A stretch of 64,000 bases of DNA from Cardiobacterium valvarum (GTDB lineage Bacteria; Pseudomonadota; Gammaproteobacteria; Cardiobacteriales; Cardiobacteriaceae). Where the stretch lies: positions 2,686,775 to 2,750,774 of the forward strand of contig NZ_UFUW01000001.1 of assembly GCF_900460955.1 (NCBI RefSeq). The letters run 5' to 3'. Positions 16,736 to 25,184 of the stretch are shown here, piece after piece. The translations under genes were made by a program, and so were the position numbers. The stretch's first letter is position 1. Every line of letters starts with the position of its first letter. Under the pieces are notes generated by a model. That model was not told the DNA's origin, did not search any database, and saw nothing but the letters and a program-made list of their open reading frames with translations.

Positions 16736-16935
16736 GGCACAACCTTGCCGCCGATGCAGGCGGCACGCCAGGCACGGTTGTGAATGAGGATTTGCCGCTG
16801 CGTCTCCATTGTGTCCTGCCGCGAGGGATAAATAACGGCGAAACGGTCGCAGGCGCTGTCAATGATGACCGGCGCACGGCTGGCGCAGCCGGTCAGCAGC
16901 AGGGCGAGGAGGAGGGTCTTAGTCGCGGTAGTCAT
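16732..16935 (-). CDS. Outer-membrane spanin lipoprotein (Rz1-like)
   Basis: 67 residues from the ATG at 16935. A short signal peptide ends in the lipobox LLTGC (Cys17), so the protein is a small lipoprotein. It overlaps the 3' end of the inner-membrane spanin gene by 17 bases in another frame, the classic Rz/Rz1 layout. It would bridge to that protein and fuse the membranes in lysis. Confidence 0.75.
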   Translation of the reverse strand: MTTATKTLLLALLLTGCASRAPVIIDSACDRFAVIYPSRQDTMETQRQILIHNRAWRAACIGGKVVP

Positions 16936-17158
16936 TGGTGAGCCCCTCCTGTACGGTAGCGTCATCCATGCGCTCCACCTTGGCGAGGATGGCGGCGCGG
17001 TCACGTACGGCGGCGAGTTGTGCGGCGGTGGCGGCAAGACGCTGCTCGCAGTCGGCGAGCTGTGCCCGCGCGTGGCGCAGCCGCGCGGTCTGCAGTTTAA
17101 GGAGGCCGAGTAGTAGGCCGCAGACAGCGGCAGCGGCGAGGATAAGGTTAAGCGTCAT
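16919..17158 (-). CDS. Inner-membrane spanin-like protein (DUF2681-type, Rz-like)
   Basis: About 79 residues. I take the second of two adjacent ATGs (17158), which gives better spacing to GGAGG. An N-terminal membrane helix (LILAAAAVCGLLLGLL) is followed by a long alanine/glutamine-rich coiled coil, as in i-spanins. It resembles the DUF2681 proteins of Haemophilus Mu-like prophages. Coupled to the overlapping lipoprotein gene. Confidence 0.72.
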   Translation of the reverse strand: MTLNLILAAAAVCGLLLGLLKLQTARLRHARAQLADCEQRLAATAAQLAAVRDRAAILAKVERMDDATVQEGLTNDYRD

Positions 17159-17390
17159 CATTGCCTCCTTTGTTGCGCTCGCGGTAGGCGGTTACCGCTC
17201 CCTTGCTCACGGTCAGGCCGCCACAGTAGGCGGCAAACCAGGCGTAGAGGTCGGTAGCGCTGGCGCGGTCAAGGATGACACTCACCAGCAGCACCAGCGC
17301 CAGCACGGCAAAACCGCATAGCTGCACCGTCGCCGTGGTCGATAGCCGCCCGTCGCTGTTGCTGACGAGTTCGAGGACGCGCGGGCTCAT
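17148..17390 (-). CDS. Two-helix membrane protein, DUF2644-like, possible holin
   Basis: 80 residues from the ATG at 17390. It begins with a soluble segment (VSNSDGRLSTTATVQ) and has two membrane helices (FAVLALVLLVSVIL and YAWFAAYCGGL). The NSDGRLSTT..Q motif recalls DUF2644 proteins in Mu-like prophages. It overlaps the amidase gene by 4 bases, so it is the best holin candidate in the cassette. Function is inferred. Confidence 0.62.
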   Translation of the reverse strand: MSPRVLELVSNSDGRLSTTATVQLCGFAVLALVLLVSVILDRASATDLYAWFAAYCGGLTVSKGAVTAYRERNKGGNDDA

Positions 17391-17917
17391 ACGACCTCCT
17401 CTGTGGTATGGTCGGGCAGCGGCTGCATCCCTTCTTCCAGCCATTCGGCGACGTCAAAGCCGGGGCAGAGTTTGATCCATTCATTCGCGGTGATTTTGCC
17501 GTCGCCGTTCAGGTCGGGCGAGAGATCGCGGTGGCCGCAGATGATGGCGTCGGGATAGCGGCGGGCGCAGTCCTGCACGATTTCCGTGAGCGTTGCCCAT
17601 TGCGCGCGCGTAAAAGCGGTGGTGCCGACCATGCAGATGCCGATAGAGCCGGTGTTGTAACCCTTGACGTGCGCGCCGGTCTCGCCCTCGGCGCGACCGC
17701 TCTCCAGCGTGCCGTCAGTGTCAATGATGTAGTGGTAGCCGATGGCTTTGAGATGCGGGTTAAAGGTGTTGATATGCCACGGGCGGCGGGCAAAGCCGCG
17801 CCGTGCGTGCATATCGTCGATGCGTTGCGCGGCGGTTTGCCGCGCGTTACCGAGCCGTTTGCCGTTGGGTGTCGCGGCGCAGTGGATGATGATGCGTTTG
17901 ATGGTGTTATCAGCCAT
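17387..17917 (-). CDS. N-acetylmuramoyl-L-alanine amidase (endolysin)
   Basis: 176 residues from the ATG at 17917. An Amidase_2/PGRP fold with zinc ligands is visible in IIIHCAATP, in ICGHRDLSPD and in KLCPGFDV, plus GYHYIID in the middle. It cleaves the amide between MurNAc and L-Ala to lyse the host. No signal peptide is seen, so it needs the holin. Its ribosome site AGGGGG lies in the right arm of the hairpin just upstream. Confidence 0.92.
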   Translation of the reverse strand: MADNTIKRIIIHCAATPNGKRLGNARQTAAQRIDDMHARRGFARRPWHINTFNPHLKAIGYHYIIDTDGTLESGRAEGETGAHVKGYNTGSIGICMVGTTAFTRAQWATLTEIVQDCARRYPDAIICGHRDLSPDLNGDGKITANEWIKLCPGFDVAEWLEEGMQPLPDHTTEEVV

Positions 17918-17918
17918 G

Positions 17919-17945
17919 AAAAAGCCCCCTGTTTGTTCAGGGGGC
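17919..17945 (-). terminator. Hairpin between mor and the lysis genes (terminator or attenuator)
   Basis: On the minus strand an 8-bp stem GCCCCCTG / CAGGGGGC with a 6-base loop is followed by TTTTT and then by the amidase ATG. It fits a terminator ending the mor transcript. It also hides the AGGGGG ribosome site of the amidase, so it could hold back lysis on read-through messages. Confidence 0.65.
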
Positions 17946-18024
17946 ATTGTGGAATTCGGAGCGTCGCCGCGCGGTGTGGCGGATGTCAGTGAGGTAGGGG
18001 GCGGACTGCGGTCATGGTAGCACG

Positions 18025-18489
18025 TTACCAAATAATGCGCGTCTGCCTTGACGCAGGCGGGGTCTGATCGACCTCTTTGAGGATGCGCCAGATGTGGCGG
18101 TCGGTGAGGTGGTAGCGGCGCGCAATCTCGCGCACGCTGTCGGCGGCGGTCATGCCGCCGCCAATGGTGTGCCGGTCAAAGGTCGCGCGGATGCGGCGAT
18201 TGCGCAACTCCAGCGTCAGTCCCTCGCATTTGGGTACCCAGAGCTTGCCCTGCGCGCCGTAGGCGTGGCAGAGACGGTCTGCTGCGTCCTCACCGATAAC
18301 TTCAGCGAGGACGGCGCGGGTGGCTTTACCAGTCACCGTTTTGCCGAGGGCGACTGGAAAGGTGGTGCCGCCGTAGTGGTCAATCAGCATCAGGGTGGCG
18401 TCGATACCGATGACAGTAATCAGCGCCAACACACTGCCCGGCAGCAGGTGAGCGATGTCCGGATATTCGCTTGCGTCAAATACTGCCAC
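18025..18489 (-). CDS. mor: Mor-family transcription activator
   Basis: 154 residues. It has an N-terminal dimerisation part (ASEYPDIAHLLPG) and a C-terminal helix-turn-helix (SVREIARRYHLTDRHIWRIL), the Mor/C architecture. In Mu, Mor turns on the middle promoter for C, and C turns on late genes. Only one Mor/C-type gene is present here, directly before the lysis cassette, so it may activate late genes itself. It overlaps gemA by 14 bases. Confidence 0.85.
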   Translation of the reverse strand: MAVFDASEYPDIAHLLPGSVLALITVIGIDATLMLIDHYGGTTFPVALGKTVTGKATRAVLAEVIGEDAADRLCHAYGAQGKLWVPKCEGLTLELRNRRIRATFDRHTIGGGMTAADSVREIARRYHLTDRHIWRILKEVDQTPPASRQTRIIW

Positions 18490-18907
18490 GGCCTGCCTCC
18501 CGCCGTTGATAGACGGCCAGCGCCTGCATCAGTTTGTACAGCTCCGGCGGGCGCAGCCATTCCACACGCTCGCGTGCAAACATTCGTTTCGCCATGCCGT
18601 GCGCGTAGGCCCACGGCAGCTGTTTATCGGCAAGGATGGCGCCGATTTTGTCGAGGATGACGCGGTTTTCCGGCGCTACACGCGGACGGGCGGCGCGGCC
18701 GCGTGCCGGCGTAAAACCGAGACGGCGCAGGGCGTCAATCACGCCTTTAAGCTCCGGCAGGGTGCAGTCGGCGGCGCTGCTTTTACCGACGGTGCGCATC
18801 AGCAGGGCGCGGTAGTCGTCCTCCTGCATCGCCAGCGCGCGACGGCCGGTGTGGATGGCTTTAAGCAGGTTTTTGCGGTGGGCTGCCTGGGCGGGTGTCA
18901 TGGTCAT
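18476..18907 (-). CDS. gemA: GemA-family regulatory protein, Mu gp16-like
   Basis: 143 residues from the ATG at 18907. The family pattern is clear: KAIHTGRRALAMQEDDYRAL at the start, then LTxPE-like TLPELKGVIDALRRLGF and LPWAYAHGMAKRMF. GemA affects host gene expression and DNA supercoiling during Mu growth. It overlaps the preceding small gene by 4 bases and mor by 14. Confidence 0.85.
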   Translation of the reverse strand: MTMTPAQAAHRKNLLKAIHTGRRALAMQEDDYRALLMRTVGKSSAADCTLPELKGVIDALRRLGFTPARGRAARPRVAPENRVILDKIGAILADKQLPWAYAHGMAKRMFARERVEWLRPPELYKLMQALAVYQRREAGRGSI

Positions 18908-19065
18908 GATGGGGTCTCCATGTCGTGCAATATGGCTTGCAGTTTGTTGATGGCGGCGCGTAGTTCTTGCGGCACCTTGCGCTCGCCGCGCTTGATGTCT
19001 ACCGCTGTTTGCAGCAGGTGGCAGGCTACGGCGGCAATAACCGCAGCAGTCGTATCGCGAGTCAT
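18904..19065 (-). CDS. Small hypothetical phage protein
   Basis: 53 residues, MTRDTTAAVIAAVACHLLQT at the start and ending in METPS. It is accepted because it is joined by 4-base overlaps to the genes on both sides and its codon use matches them. The N-terminal half could be a helix; no family recognised. Confidence 0.6.
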   Translation of the reverse strand: MTRDTTAAVIAAVACHLLQTAVDIKRGERKVPQELRAAINKLQAILHDMETPS

Positions 19066-19424
19066 GTCCGCCCCCAGCGCAGTTTGTCAACGAGCCTTGT
19101 CAGCCAGTCGGTATTGTCCTGGCGGTCTGCCGCTGTCAGCACCGGTGCGGGCAGTGCCGGTGGTGGTGGAGGCGGTGGCAGGTGGTCGATAAACTGCGCC
19201 GGTGACGGCCAGCGGCGGCAACTGACGCACAGCCCGGTAAAGGCGCGGGCGACACGCGCAGCGTCATCCTCGCGCCACGTCCGCTTGTAGCCGAGGGCGT
19301 CCAGCCACACGGTGGCGGTGGCTTGCAGGCTGTCGGCAGGCGGCGCGCCTTCGAGGCGCAGGGCATAGAGGCGCTGGATGCCGTCGATAACGGCGTTATG
19401 TACGGCTTTTGGCAGGGCTGACAT
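19062..19424 (-). CDS. Hypothetical early phage protein with proline run
   Basis: 120 residues. A helical N-terminal domain (HNAVIDGIQRLYALRLEG) is followed by LCVSCRRWPSPAQFIDHLP, an eight-proline run and a short charged tail. The WPSPAQFI phrase is like phage proteins next to GemA that may bind DNA or replisome parts, but I cannot name the family. Two cysteines (CVSC) may bind metal. Confidence 0.6.
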   Translation of the reverse strand: MSALPKAVHNAVIDGIQRLYALRLEGAPPADSLQATATVWLDALGYKRTWREDDAARVARAFTGLCVSCRRWPSPAQFIDHLPPPPPPPALPAPVLTAADRQDNTDWLTRLVDKLRWGRT

Positions 19425-19433
19425 GGGATGTCC

Positions 19434-19913
19434 TTAGTAGCGTTTCATACTGGCAAGAGAGGCAAGACCGCCTCTGGTTTTGCTCGGCGCGGTCTCCATG
19501 ACCCGCACCGTATTGCCGCCGCTGCTTACCGCTGCTTCCGGTTGCCAGTTGGCCAGCACGGTGTAGAGGTAGCCGTGGTTTTTCAGTGGGGGCACGAGGC
19601 GGCCGCTATCGCGCGCCTCCAGCACTTGTTGCAGCGCCCACAGCCACGCTTCCAGTGGTGCGTCGCAGGTTTTGCCACCGCGCTCGATGCGCTGCGCGTC
19701 TATACCGGCTTGCAGTTCGGTGAGCAGTTTCGCGAGACGCGGCATGGAGAGCACTGATTTCTCCGGCCTAAACAGGCCGCAGTAGCGGACGAGGAGGCGG
19801 GTCAGCTCGCCGCCGAGGTCAGCGAGCCGGTCCAGGGCGGCGCGCGCGTCATCGTGGGCGATGAGGGCGTCAAGGCTGTTCACCGCGCCACAGCAGGGGC
19901 AGCGGATGTTCAT
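19434..19913 (-). CDS. Zinc-ribbon-like early phage protein
   Basis: 159 residues from the ATG at 19913. It starts with MNIRCPCCGA, a CPxCG knuckle, followed by a helical body with a lone C residue pair later (RYCGLFR, KTCDAP). No family is recognised; the N-terminal knuckle suggests nucleic-acid or protein binding. It overlaps the small membrane protein gene by 4 bases. Confidence 0.6.
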   Translation of the reverse strand: MNIRCPCCGAVNSLDALIAHDDARAALDRLADLGGELTRLLVRYCGLFRPEKSVLSMPRLAKLLTELQAGIDAQRIERGGKTCDAPLEAWLWALQQVLEARDSGRLVPPLKNHGYLYTVLANWQPEAAVSSGGNTVRVMETAPSKTRGGLASLASMKRY

Positions 19914-20107
19914 TGCTGCCCCCTTTTGCCACCCTGTTGCAGCATCAGCAGCAGCGTCAGCCCGCTGATTGCGGTGTTGCCCAGCAGCAGGCCAACCGCC
20001 CCCACGGCCATGTCCTGCCGCAGCATCCCGCCCAGCACCATCACCCCGCCCAGCAGGGCCAGCGTCAGCGCCAGCGCGCATAGTAGGGTCAAGGTACGCC
20101 CGTTCAT
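19910..20107 (-). CDS. Small two-helix membrane protein
   Basis: 65 residues from the ATG at 20107. Two hydrophobic segments (LTLLCALALTLALLGGVMVL and VGLLLGNTAISGLTLLLML) and a basic end. It overlaps both neighbours. Early-region membrane proteins in Mu-like phages sometimes affect superinfection, but nothing here shows a role. Confidence 0.55.
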   Translation of the reverse strand: MNGRTLTLLCALALTLALLGGVMVLGGMLRQDMAVGAVGLLLGNTAISGLTLLLMLQQGGKRGQQ

Positions 20108-20259
20108 GCTTGCCATCCTTTGAGCTGGGCGAGCAGCAGGTAATCGCTGTGCGAGAGCTGCACCCGCCGCCACCCCTGGCGGATGGTGACGCTGCCGTCG
20201 GCGGCGAGGGTGTAGCGCAGCGACGCGCGGCGGCGGAGGAGAATGTGCAGGAGGTTCAT
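20104..20259 (-). CDS. Small hypothetical phage protein
   Basis: 51 residues, MNLLHILLRRRASLRYTLAA at the start and QLKGWQA at the end. Basic, with a TLAADGSVTIRQGWRRVQLS segment that could be a beta hairpin. Retained because of 4-base overlaps on both sides. Confidence 0.55.
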   Translation of the reverse strand: MNLLHILLRRRASLRYTLAADGSVTIRQGWRRVQLSHSDYLLLAQLKGWQA

Positions 20260-20822
20260 AGTTCTTTCCTCGTCCAGCGGGTGGGGCCGAGGATGACGCG
20301 CATCCCCGCTAGCTCTTCGTAGTTATCGCCGTCATTTGCGCGGACTTCGACAACATCGTTGTTCTCCGCCTCGTCTCCATATACCGTCACTTGTATCGGG
20401 CAGCCCGCAGGCAGTATGCGGGCGAGGAGGCGCAGGCTGTCACTGATGAGACAGATTTGTCCGTTTTGTGGCGCGGCATCGGTGGTAGGGAGCAGACGCT
20501 CAAAATGCGGATATTTGCCGGCATCTTGGGCAAAGAGCTGGTAACGCTCCTGCTCTTCGTCGCGGCGGTTGTAGGTGGTCAACGTGCCGTCCGTCAGCTC
20601 GCAGTAGTCGCCGAGGCTGCCGCGCGGCAGGAGATATAGCGCCCGTCCGGTCGGTTTGTTGGCGCCGAAGGTGTGCGGGATGACGCAGAACCCCCGGCTG
20701 TTGCTGGCGACGATACGGTCGCCGTCATAGTCAAACAGCACGCCGTAGAGATAGGCGCGGGGGTCGCTGCGGCTGGCAGTAAAGAGACGTGCCGCTGTCA
20801 GTTTTCGAGAGGGGATTTTCAT
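20256..20822 (-). CDS. Hypothetical early phage protein
   Basis: 188 residues, beta-rich in style (VLFDYDGDRIVASNSRGFCV, then LICLISDSLRLLARI-type strands). The phrase with DGDRIVASNSRG faintly resembles DNA sliding-clamp folds, but the match is too weak to name. It lies directly after gam with a 4-base overlap, a position where Mu relatives carry unrelated accessory genes. Confidence 0.6.
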   Translation of the reverse strand: MKIPSRKLTAARLFTASRSDPRAYLYGVLFDYDGDRIVASNSRGFCVIPHTFGANKPTGRALYLLPRGSLGDYCELTDGTLTTYNRRDEEQERYQLFAQDAGKYPHFERLLPTTDAAPQNGQICLISDSLRLLARILPAGCPIQVTVYGDEAENNDVVEVRANDGDNYEELAGMRVILGPTRWTRKEL

Positions 20823-21340
20823 GGCTGTGTCTCCACTTCAAAGGGGACAATGACAAAGTCTTCTTTGCCTTTGATGACGCTGATGCCGGCGATGCCCGCC
20901 GCGATGTCCGGTTCGTTGAGGAGTGCCTCCTTGTTGATTTCTTCTTTTTCCCGGATAAAGCGGAAGAGACCGAGGCTGCGCAGGTTTTCGAGGACGGCAT
21001 CATTGCCCCGGACGGCGATGGACGGCGGACGCTGCCGCCAGCTCACTTCACCGGTGATCAGGTTGGCGGTTTTGCCGCCGCCGGCAGTAAGTTCGGCGCG
21101 ATTCGCCTCGCACCACGCCTGGATGCCTTGTTGTAGCGCGGCGGAGCGCTCGGCCAGTGCGTTGAGTGCCGGTTTGGCCTCGTCGGTGAGCTCGGCGATT
21201 TTGTCGTTGAGGTCGTGGGTCAGGCGGGCGTGTTCGCGCTGAGTGTCGCCGAGGGCTTTGATCCAGCTCTGGGTTTCCTCGCGGCTTTGCGGGGCTTCGA
21301 GGGTTGCCGCTTTGAGGCGTTTGTTTGTATTTTTGGCCAT
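20819..21340 (-). CDS. gam: Gam-like host-nuclease inhibitor
   Basis: 173 residues. A long helical N-terminal half (EETQSWIKALGDTQREHARL, LNDKIAEL) is followed by the beta segment GGGKTANLITGEVSWRQRPP, the signature of Mu Gam. It coats linear DNA ends and blocks RecBCD; it is the phage relative of Ku. Normal length (Mu Gam 174). Confidence 0.92.
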   Translation of the reverse strand: MAKNTNKRLKAATLEAPQSREETQSWIKALGDTQREHARLTHDLNDKIAELTDEAKPALNALAERSAALQQGIQAWCEANRAELTAGGGKTANLITGEVSWRQRPPSIAVRGNDAVLENLRSLGLFRFIREKEEINKEALLNEPDIAAGIAGISVIKGKEDFVIVPFEVETQP

Positions 21341-21353
21341 GTTGGGCTCCTGT

Positions 21354-21869
21354 TTAAGGGTTGGTTAAGGGCAAATCGGCCTGCGCGGCACGGCGCTCGG
21401 CCAGATACTGTTGCAGGGCGCGATTTTCTGCGCGCAGCCACTCAAGATGCTGGTGGGCAAGGGTGTCGATACTGTCGCCGGCGGTCATGTCGGCATAGCG
21501 GCTGGTTTTTGTGGTCACAAGGGCGTTGTCGTAGTCGTTGCCGTAGTAAAAGAGGCTGTAAATGCTGCTCACGCCAATGTTCAACGCCGCACGGGCACGG
21601 TCAGCAAAAGTCAGGGCAATCTCCACGGCGCCCCCTTGCCACTTCTCCGCATTGCGGACAGCTTCAACCCGGGGTTCGTCTCCCTGTATGTCCTGCGCAA
21701 TGCGCAGTGCGCAGGACATGCGGTTTTGGATGTCGGCCAGCATGGCGTTGAGTCTGTCCGCGAGGGGGCGCAAGTCTTCGTGGTAGGGGAGAAGCGGGTC
21801 GTAATCGCGTTCCCGTACCGCACGGCGGAAGCCTGCCCACAGTTGTTTTTCGGCGTCTGCGCGGTTCAT
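21354..21869 (-). CDS. Hypothetical early phage protein
   Basis: 171 residues from the ATG at 21869, overlapping the upstream small gene by 4 bases. Helix-rich with LADRLNAMLADIQNRMSCAL and a C-terminal leucine/arginine helix. I do not recognise the family. The long upstream extension of this frame lacks a ribosome site and was rejected. Confidence 0.6.
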   Translation of the reverse strand: MNRADAEKQLWAGFRRAVRERDYDPLLPYHEDLRPLADRLNAMLADIQNRMSCALRIAQDIQGDEPRVEAVRNAEKWQGGAVEIALTFADRARAALNIGVSSIYSLFYYGNDYDNALVTTKTSRYADMTAGDSIDTLAHQHLEWLRAENRALQQYLAERRAAQADLPLTNP

Positions 21870-22060
21870 GCGGCGGCCTCCTTGACAACGCTGGCAGCGG
21901 GGGCACCGCGTAAGGTCAGCGTAGCGACGGCGCGCTTGCCGTCGCCGCATTCCACCTGCGTCTCGATATTGGCGCGGCCTTCCCGCGCCAGTTCCCGTCC
22001 CAGCACGGCGGCAGCTTGTGCCCACGCGGTCAGGGCTTGCAATAAGGGATCGTTTTTCAT
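21866..22060 (-). CDS. Small hypothetical phage protein
   Basis: 64 residues from the ATG at 22060, preceded by GGAGG with good spacing. An N-terminal helix (LLQALTAWAQAAAVLGREL) and a beta-like end. It lies between muB and the 171-residue gene; no family recognised. Confidence 0.55.
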   Translation of the reverse strand: MKNDPLLQALTAWAQAAAVLGRELAREGRANIETQVECGDGKRAVATLTLRGAPAASVVKEAAA

Positions 22061-22073
22061 GGGTGTCCTCCGT

Positions 22074-22955
22074 TTAATCAATCAGCATCTCTGCCATGCG
22101 TTTAATCAGCGCCTCGTCCACGGGTCTCCCGTGGTTGTCGGCGATTTTCAGCGCCCCCCGCAGCAGTTTTGCGAGGCGGCGGGCGTTGCCGCCGCTCACT
22201 TGGTAGAGCAGTTCGTTGTACTCGCCGTTGCCCAGGGTGGCCTCGGCAATCTTGGCAATGTCCTCGGCGGGCAGCGCGTTCTTGATGTCCTGGCAAAAGC
22301 CGATGCGGCTGTACAGCTGTTTGTATTCGCCGCGCGCACCGCGCAGGTTGGCGCGCAGACGCGGCATCCCCGCCAGCACGATGCCGATGCCGGTCAGGTC
22401 ATGGATGCGGCGCAGGATTTCCAGGGGCTTGAGGCCAAGTAGTTCCGCTTCGTCGACGATCAAGAGGCGTTCGCTGCCGCGCAATCTGTCGCAGATGGCG
22501 GTCATCATTTCGTGGTTGGTGCGCGCCGGGGTGAGGCCCAGTGCCGCCGCGATGGTCTGCAGTAACACTTTGGCGTTGTAGGTCGGCTCAACCTCGACCA
22601 TGACAACGTCGGCATTTTTTTTCGCGTATTCAGTCAGCGCCATCGTTTTGCCGAGCCCGGCCTCGCCGATGATCAGGTAGATTTCGCCCAGCGAGTGCGC
22701 CAGCAGCGCGGTTTCGTGCATATGCTTGGCGGTTTTGGTTGGCACAAAGCCGATGTTGACCGCCTTGGCTTTTTCTTTGCTGCGCGCTATCAGTTGCGTA
22801 ACTTTGCCGTCCAGGGCGGCGGTGTCGCCTTTGTACTTACCTTGCAAGTACTGGTTGATCGTCGCGCTGGACACGTCCAGCTTGCTTGCCGCCTGTTGCT
22901 GCGTCAGGCCGTGCGCGTCCATGTAAGCGCGCAGGTCGTCTCTTTTGTTGCTCAT
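22074..22955 (-). CDS. muB: Target-choice AAA+ ATPase, MuB-like
   Basis: 293 residues from ATG 22955; a GTG four codons earlier overlaps muA. An N-terminal helix-turn-helix (LTQQQAASKLDVSSATINQY), Walker A GEAGLGKT, Walker B LLIVDEAELL and a C-terminal DNA-binding end. It binds target DNA, recruits MuA and gives target immunity. It acts with the adjacent transposase in replicative transposition. Confidence 0.93.
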   Translation of the reverse strand: MSNKRDDLRAYMDAHGLTQQQAASKLDVSSATINQYLQGKYKGDTAALDGKVTQLIARSKEKAKAVNIGFVPTKTAKHMHETALLAHSLGEIYLIIGEAGLGKTMALTEYAKKNADVVMVEVEPTYNAKVLLQTIAAALGLTPARTNHEMMTAICDRLRGSERLLIVDEAELLGLKPLEILRRIHDLTGIGIVLAGMPRLRANLRGARGEYKQLYSRIGFCQDIKNALPAEDIAKIAEATLGNGEYNELLYQVSGGNARRLAKLLRGALKIADNHGRPVDEALIKRMAEMLID

Positions 22956-22963
22956 GTCTGTCC

Positions 22964-24901
22964 TCACATCATGCTTTTCAAAAATTGGTATTGGGTCTCT
23001 TGTTCCGCCGCGCCCCCGCCCGTGCCGAGCAGGTCGTGGAGGGTTTGCGTCTTTTCGTGTTCGAGAGTGGGCCGCGTTTCTGCGATAGCCTTGGCGCGCT
23101 TGTCATCCAGCTTGCGCAGGCGGCGTTCGGCGCGTTGCCGGCGGCTGCGTTCCACCAGTGACTCCGGAAAGGCCGCGCGCTTGTTGCCGTCGAGCTTGGC
23201 GTCGCACAGCCAGCGCCCATCAAGGTCGCGGATGATCGCCAGCGCCGGATCGTGCTGGTCGATCAGCGCTAGCACGGTTTCGCCGTCGTAGGCTTCGAGG
23301 GCGCTGTGCCAGTACTGGTTGTTCAGTACGGTCAGCCAGCCGCGTTGCACCACGCGTTTGAAACCCGGCCTGAACATGTCCCGCGCCTCGACCTCGGTCA
23401 GCGGGTGAAACTCGTCATCCGTCATCTCCGCGAAGATGTGCCCCCGCATCTGCGCCGGCGTCATCCCGCCCAGTTCGCGGTGCTGGTGCTCCTCGTTGTA
23501 CCAGTTCACCGCCGCCGCGACGGTTTTCAGCAGGTCATCCCATGACGGCAACTTGCCCTGCGCCCATGCCTGCTTCGGCGTGAGTTCCTGTTTCCCCTCG
23601 CGCTGCGCCTTGGCCAGCGACGCGGTAGCGGTGTGGATTTGCCGCACCGTGTCGCGGTCGGCGCCCGGGCCGTGGTAGGTTGCAAACTGGCGCGCGATGG
23701 TGTGCGCCAGTGTCTTCATGACTCTTTCGATAATGCCGCGCCCCTGCGGATTGCCGGGGATGCCGGTCTCGTGGTGGATGCCGAGGCGGTCAAAGATGCC
23801 GCTGATGTCGGCATCCAGCGTCTTGTTCGTTTGCCCGCCGCCGTTGTCCGAGTAGTACATGGCGGGGATGCCGTTCTTCGTCATCGCGTGGCGCAGGGCA
23901 TCGGCGACGGCGATGCAGCTCTCGGCGTAGGACAGCGACCAGCCGACGATGTAGCGGCAGGCGGTGTCCATAATCAGGGTGAGCTCCGGCACAAACGGCT
24001 GACCGTGGTCGGGGTGCTTAACCTTCATCTTTAACGAGTGCCCGTCGCCGACCCACACGTCGTTGTTTTTCAGGGTGGACCAGTCCCGTTTTGTGTAGGT
24101 TTTCAGAGCGCGCATCCGCGCTCCGGTAATCCGCCCCTGCTCGCGGATATAGGCGGGCATTTGGCTCATCACCGTCTCCACCACGCCGAGGCTGGGCAGC
24201 AGCGCCGCGCCATGTCGTGCCACGTAGGCCTTTGCAAAGCTGCGGTAGGCCTCGGCGATACAGACACCGTTGGTGTTGCGGTACACGCCCAAAAACTCCG
24301 GTAGCCATTCGCGCCGTGTCAGGGTGATGGGCGGTTGCCCCTGCTTTTGCGGGGCGAGGGCGCGCAGCCGCTCGGCGCCGTTGTCGCACAGCTCCTCGTC
24401 CAGCAGCCACTGGTAGAGGACGCGTGTCCCCACGCCCGGCTTGCCCCCCTTGCGCGCGCAGGCGATGGCGCACTGCCGGTTGAGGTCGCCGGGCAGCTCA
24501 TTCGCGCGGCTCATTTCGCTCACGCGCCGCACCGCTTCCTGCCGCGTTTTGCAGGCGGCCTCCACCTCGCGCACATAGCGCGCCAGTGCCATCCGTGCAT
24601 CCGCTACAGCGCGCTGCTTGTCGCTTAACGCACCGAGGTCGCGGTCAAGGTGTTTCACCTCGCGGACGACGACGGGGTTTTGCTTGGCAAGCGCTTGCAG
24701 GTGACGCTCACGTATCTCGGCCTGCACCTCAGCGGGCAGCGACGAGAGGGCGTATTCATTACCGCCGCCGCGACCGGTGCGTTCTTGCATCGGCCACCCC
24801 TCCCGCTTCGCCTTCTTCGTGACACCGGGGCGCGTTTGTGGCAGACTTACTAACCGCAAATCAGCCAACTCTTGCGCGGTGTAACCTGATTTCGGGTTCA
24901 T
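22964..24901 (-). CDS. muA: Mu-type DDE transposase MuA
   Basis: 645 residues (Mu A 663). N-terminal winged-helix DNA-binding parts are followed by an rve-like DDE core: Asp in VWVGDGHS, Asp in MYYSDNGGGQ and Glu in GIIERVMK. The C-terminal coil ends in QYQFLKSMM. It synapses the phage ends and joins them to target DNA. Intact, 12 bases after ner. Confidence 0.95.
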   Translation of the reverse strand: MNPKSGYTAQELADLRLVSLPQTRPGVTKKAKREGWPMQERTGRGGGNEYALSSLPAEVQAEIRERHLQALAKQNPVVVREVKHLDRDLGALSDKQRAVADARMALARYVREVEAACKTRQEAVRRVSEMSRANELPGDLNRQCAIACARKGGKPGVGTRVLYQWLLDEELCDNGAERLRALAPQKQGQPPITLTRREWLPEFLGVYRNTNGVCIAEAYRSFAKAYVARHGAALLPSLGVVETVMSQMPAYIREQGRITGARMRALKTYTKRDWSTLKNNDVWVGDGHSLKMKVKHPDHGQPFVPELTLIMDTACRYIVGWSLSYAESCIAVADALRHAMTKNGIPAMYYSDNGGGQTNKTLDADISGIFDRLGIHHETGIPGNPQGRGIIERVMKTLAHTIARQFATYHGPGADRDTVRQIHTATASLAKAQREGKQELTPKQAWAQGKLPSWDDLLKTVAAAVNWYNEEHQHRELGGMTPAQMRGHIFAEMTDDEFHPLTEVEARDMFRPGFKRVVQRGWLTVLNNQYWHSALEAYDGETVLALIDQHDPALAIIRDLDGRWLCDAKLDGNKRAAFPESLVERSRRQRAERRLRKLDDKRAKAIAETRPTLEHEKTQTLHDLLGTGGGAAEQETQYQFLKSMM

Positions 24902-24913
24902 ATCTGGCCCAGC

Positions 24914-25147
24914 TTACTTGCTATACCTGCTCGGCCATATCACCGCCGGAGAGACGCCGATTGTCGCGGCAATAATGCGTTCCGCTTTGGGGTATCTCCG
25001 ATAAAGTGCGTTCCGTAGAGCGCCCCGGCTTAGACCGTTCGCCGTTGATAGCGCTGACATGTTGGTTCCGGCCTTTTTCAGGCCGGCAATGATGTCGGCG
25101 GGGTGCCAGTCGCCTGGCACTTTTTTTGTAACTATATTTGTACGCAT
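24914..25147 (-). CDS. ner: Ner-like early-region repressor
   Basis: 77 residues. The family wording DWHPADIIAGLKKAGTNMSA and YPKAERIIAATIGVSPAVIWP is that of Mu Ner/Nlp helix-turn-helix proteins. It damps the early promoter and the repressor promoter. It is the first gene of the minus-strand early operon and faces the divergent repressor. Confidence 0.92.
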   Translation of the reverse strand: MRTNIVTKKVPGDWHPADIIAGLKKAGTNMSALSTANGLSRGALRNALYRRYPKAERIIAATIGVSPAVIWPSRYSK

Positions 25148-25184
25148 TTGTTCACCTGTTTTGCTAACCTGATGCGCACATAAT

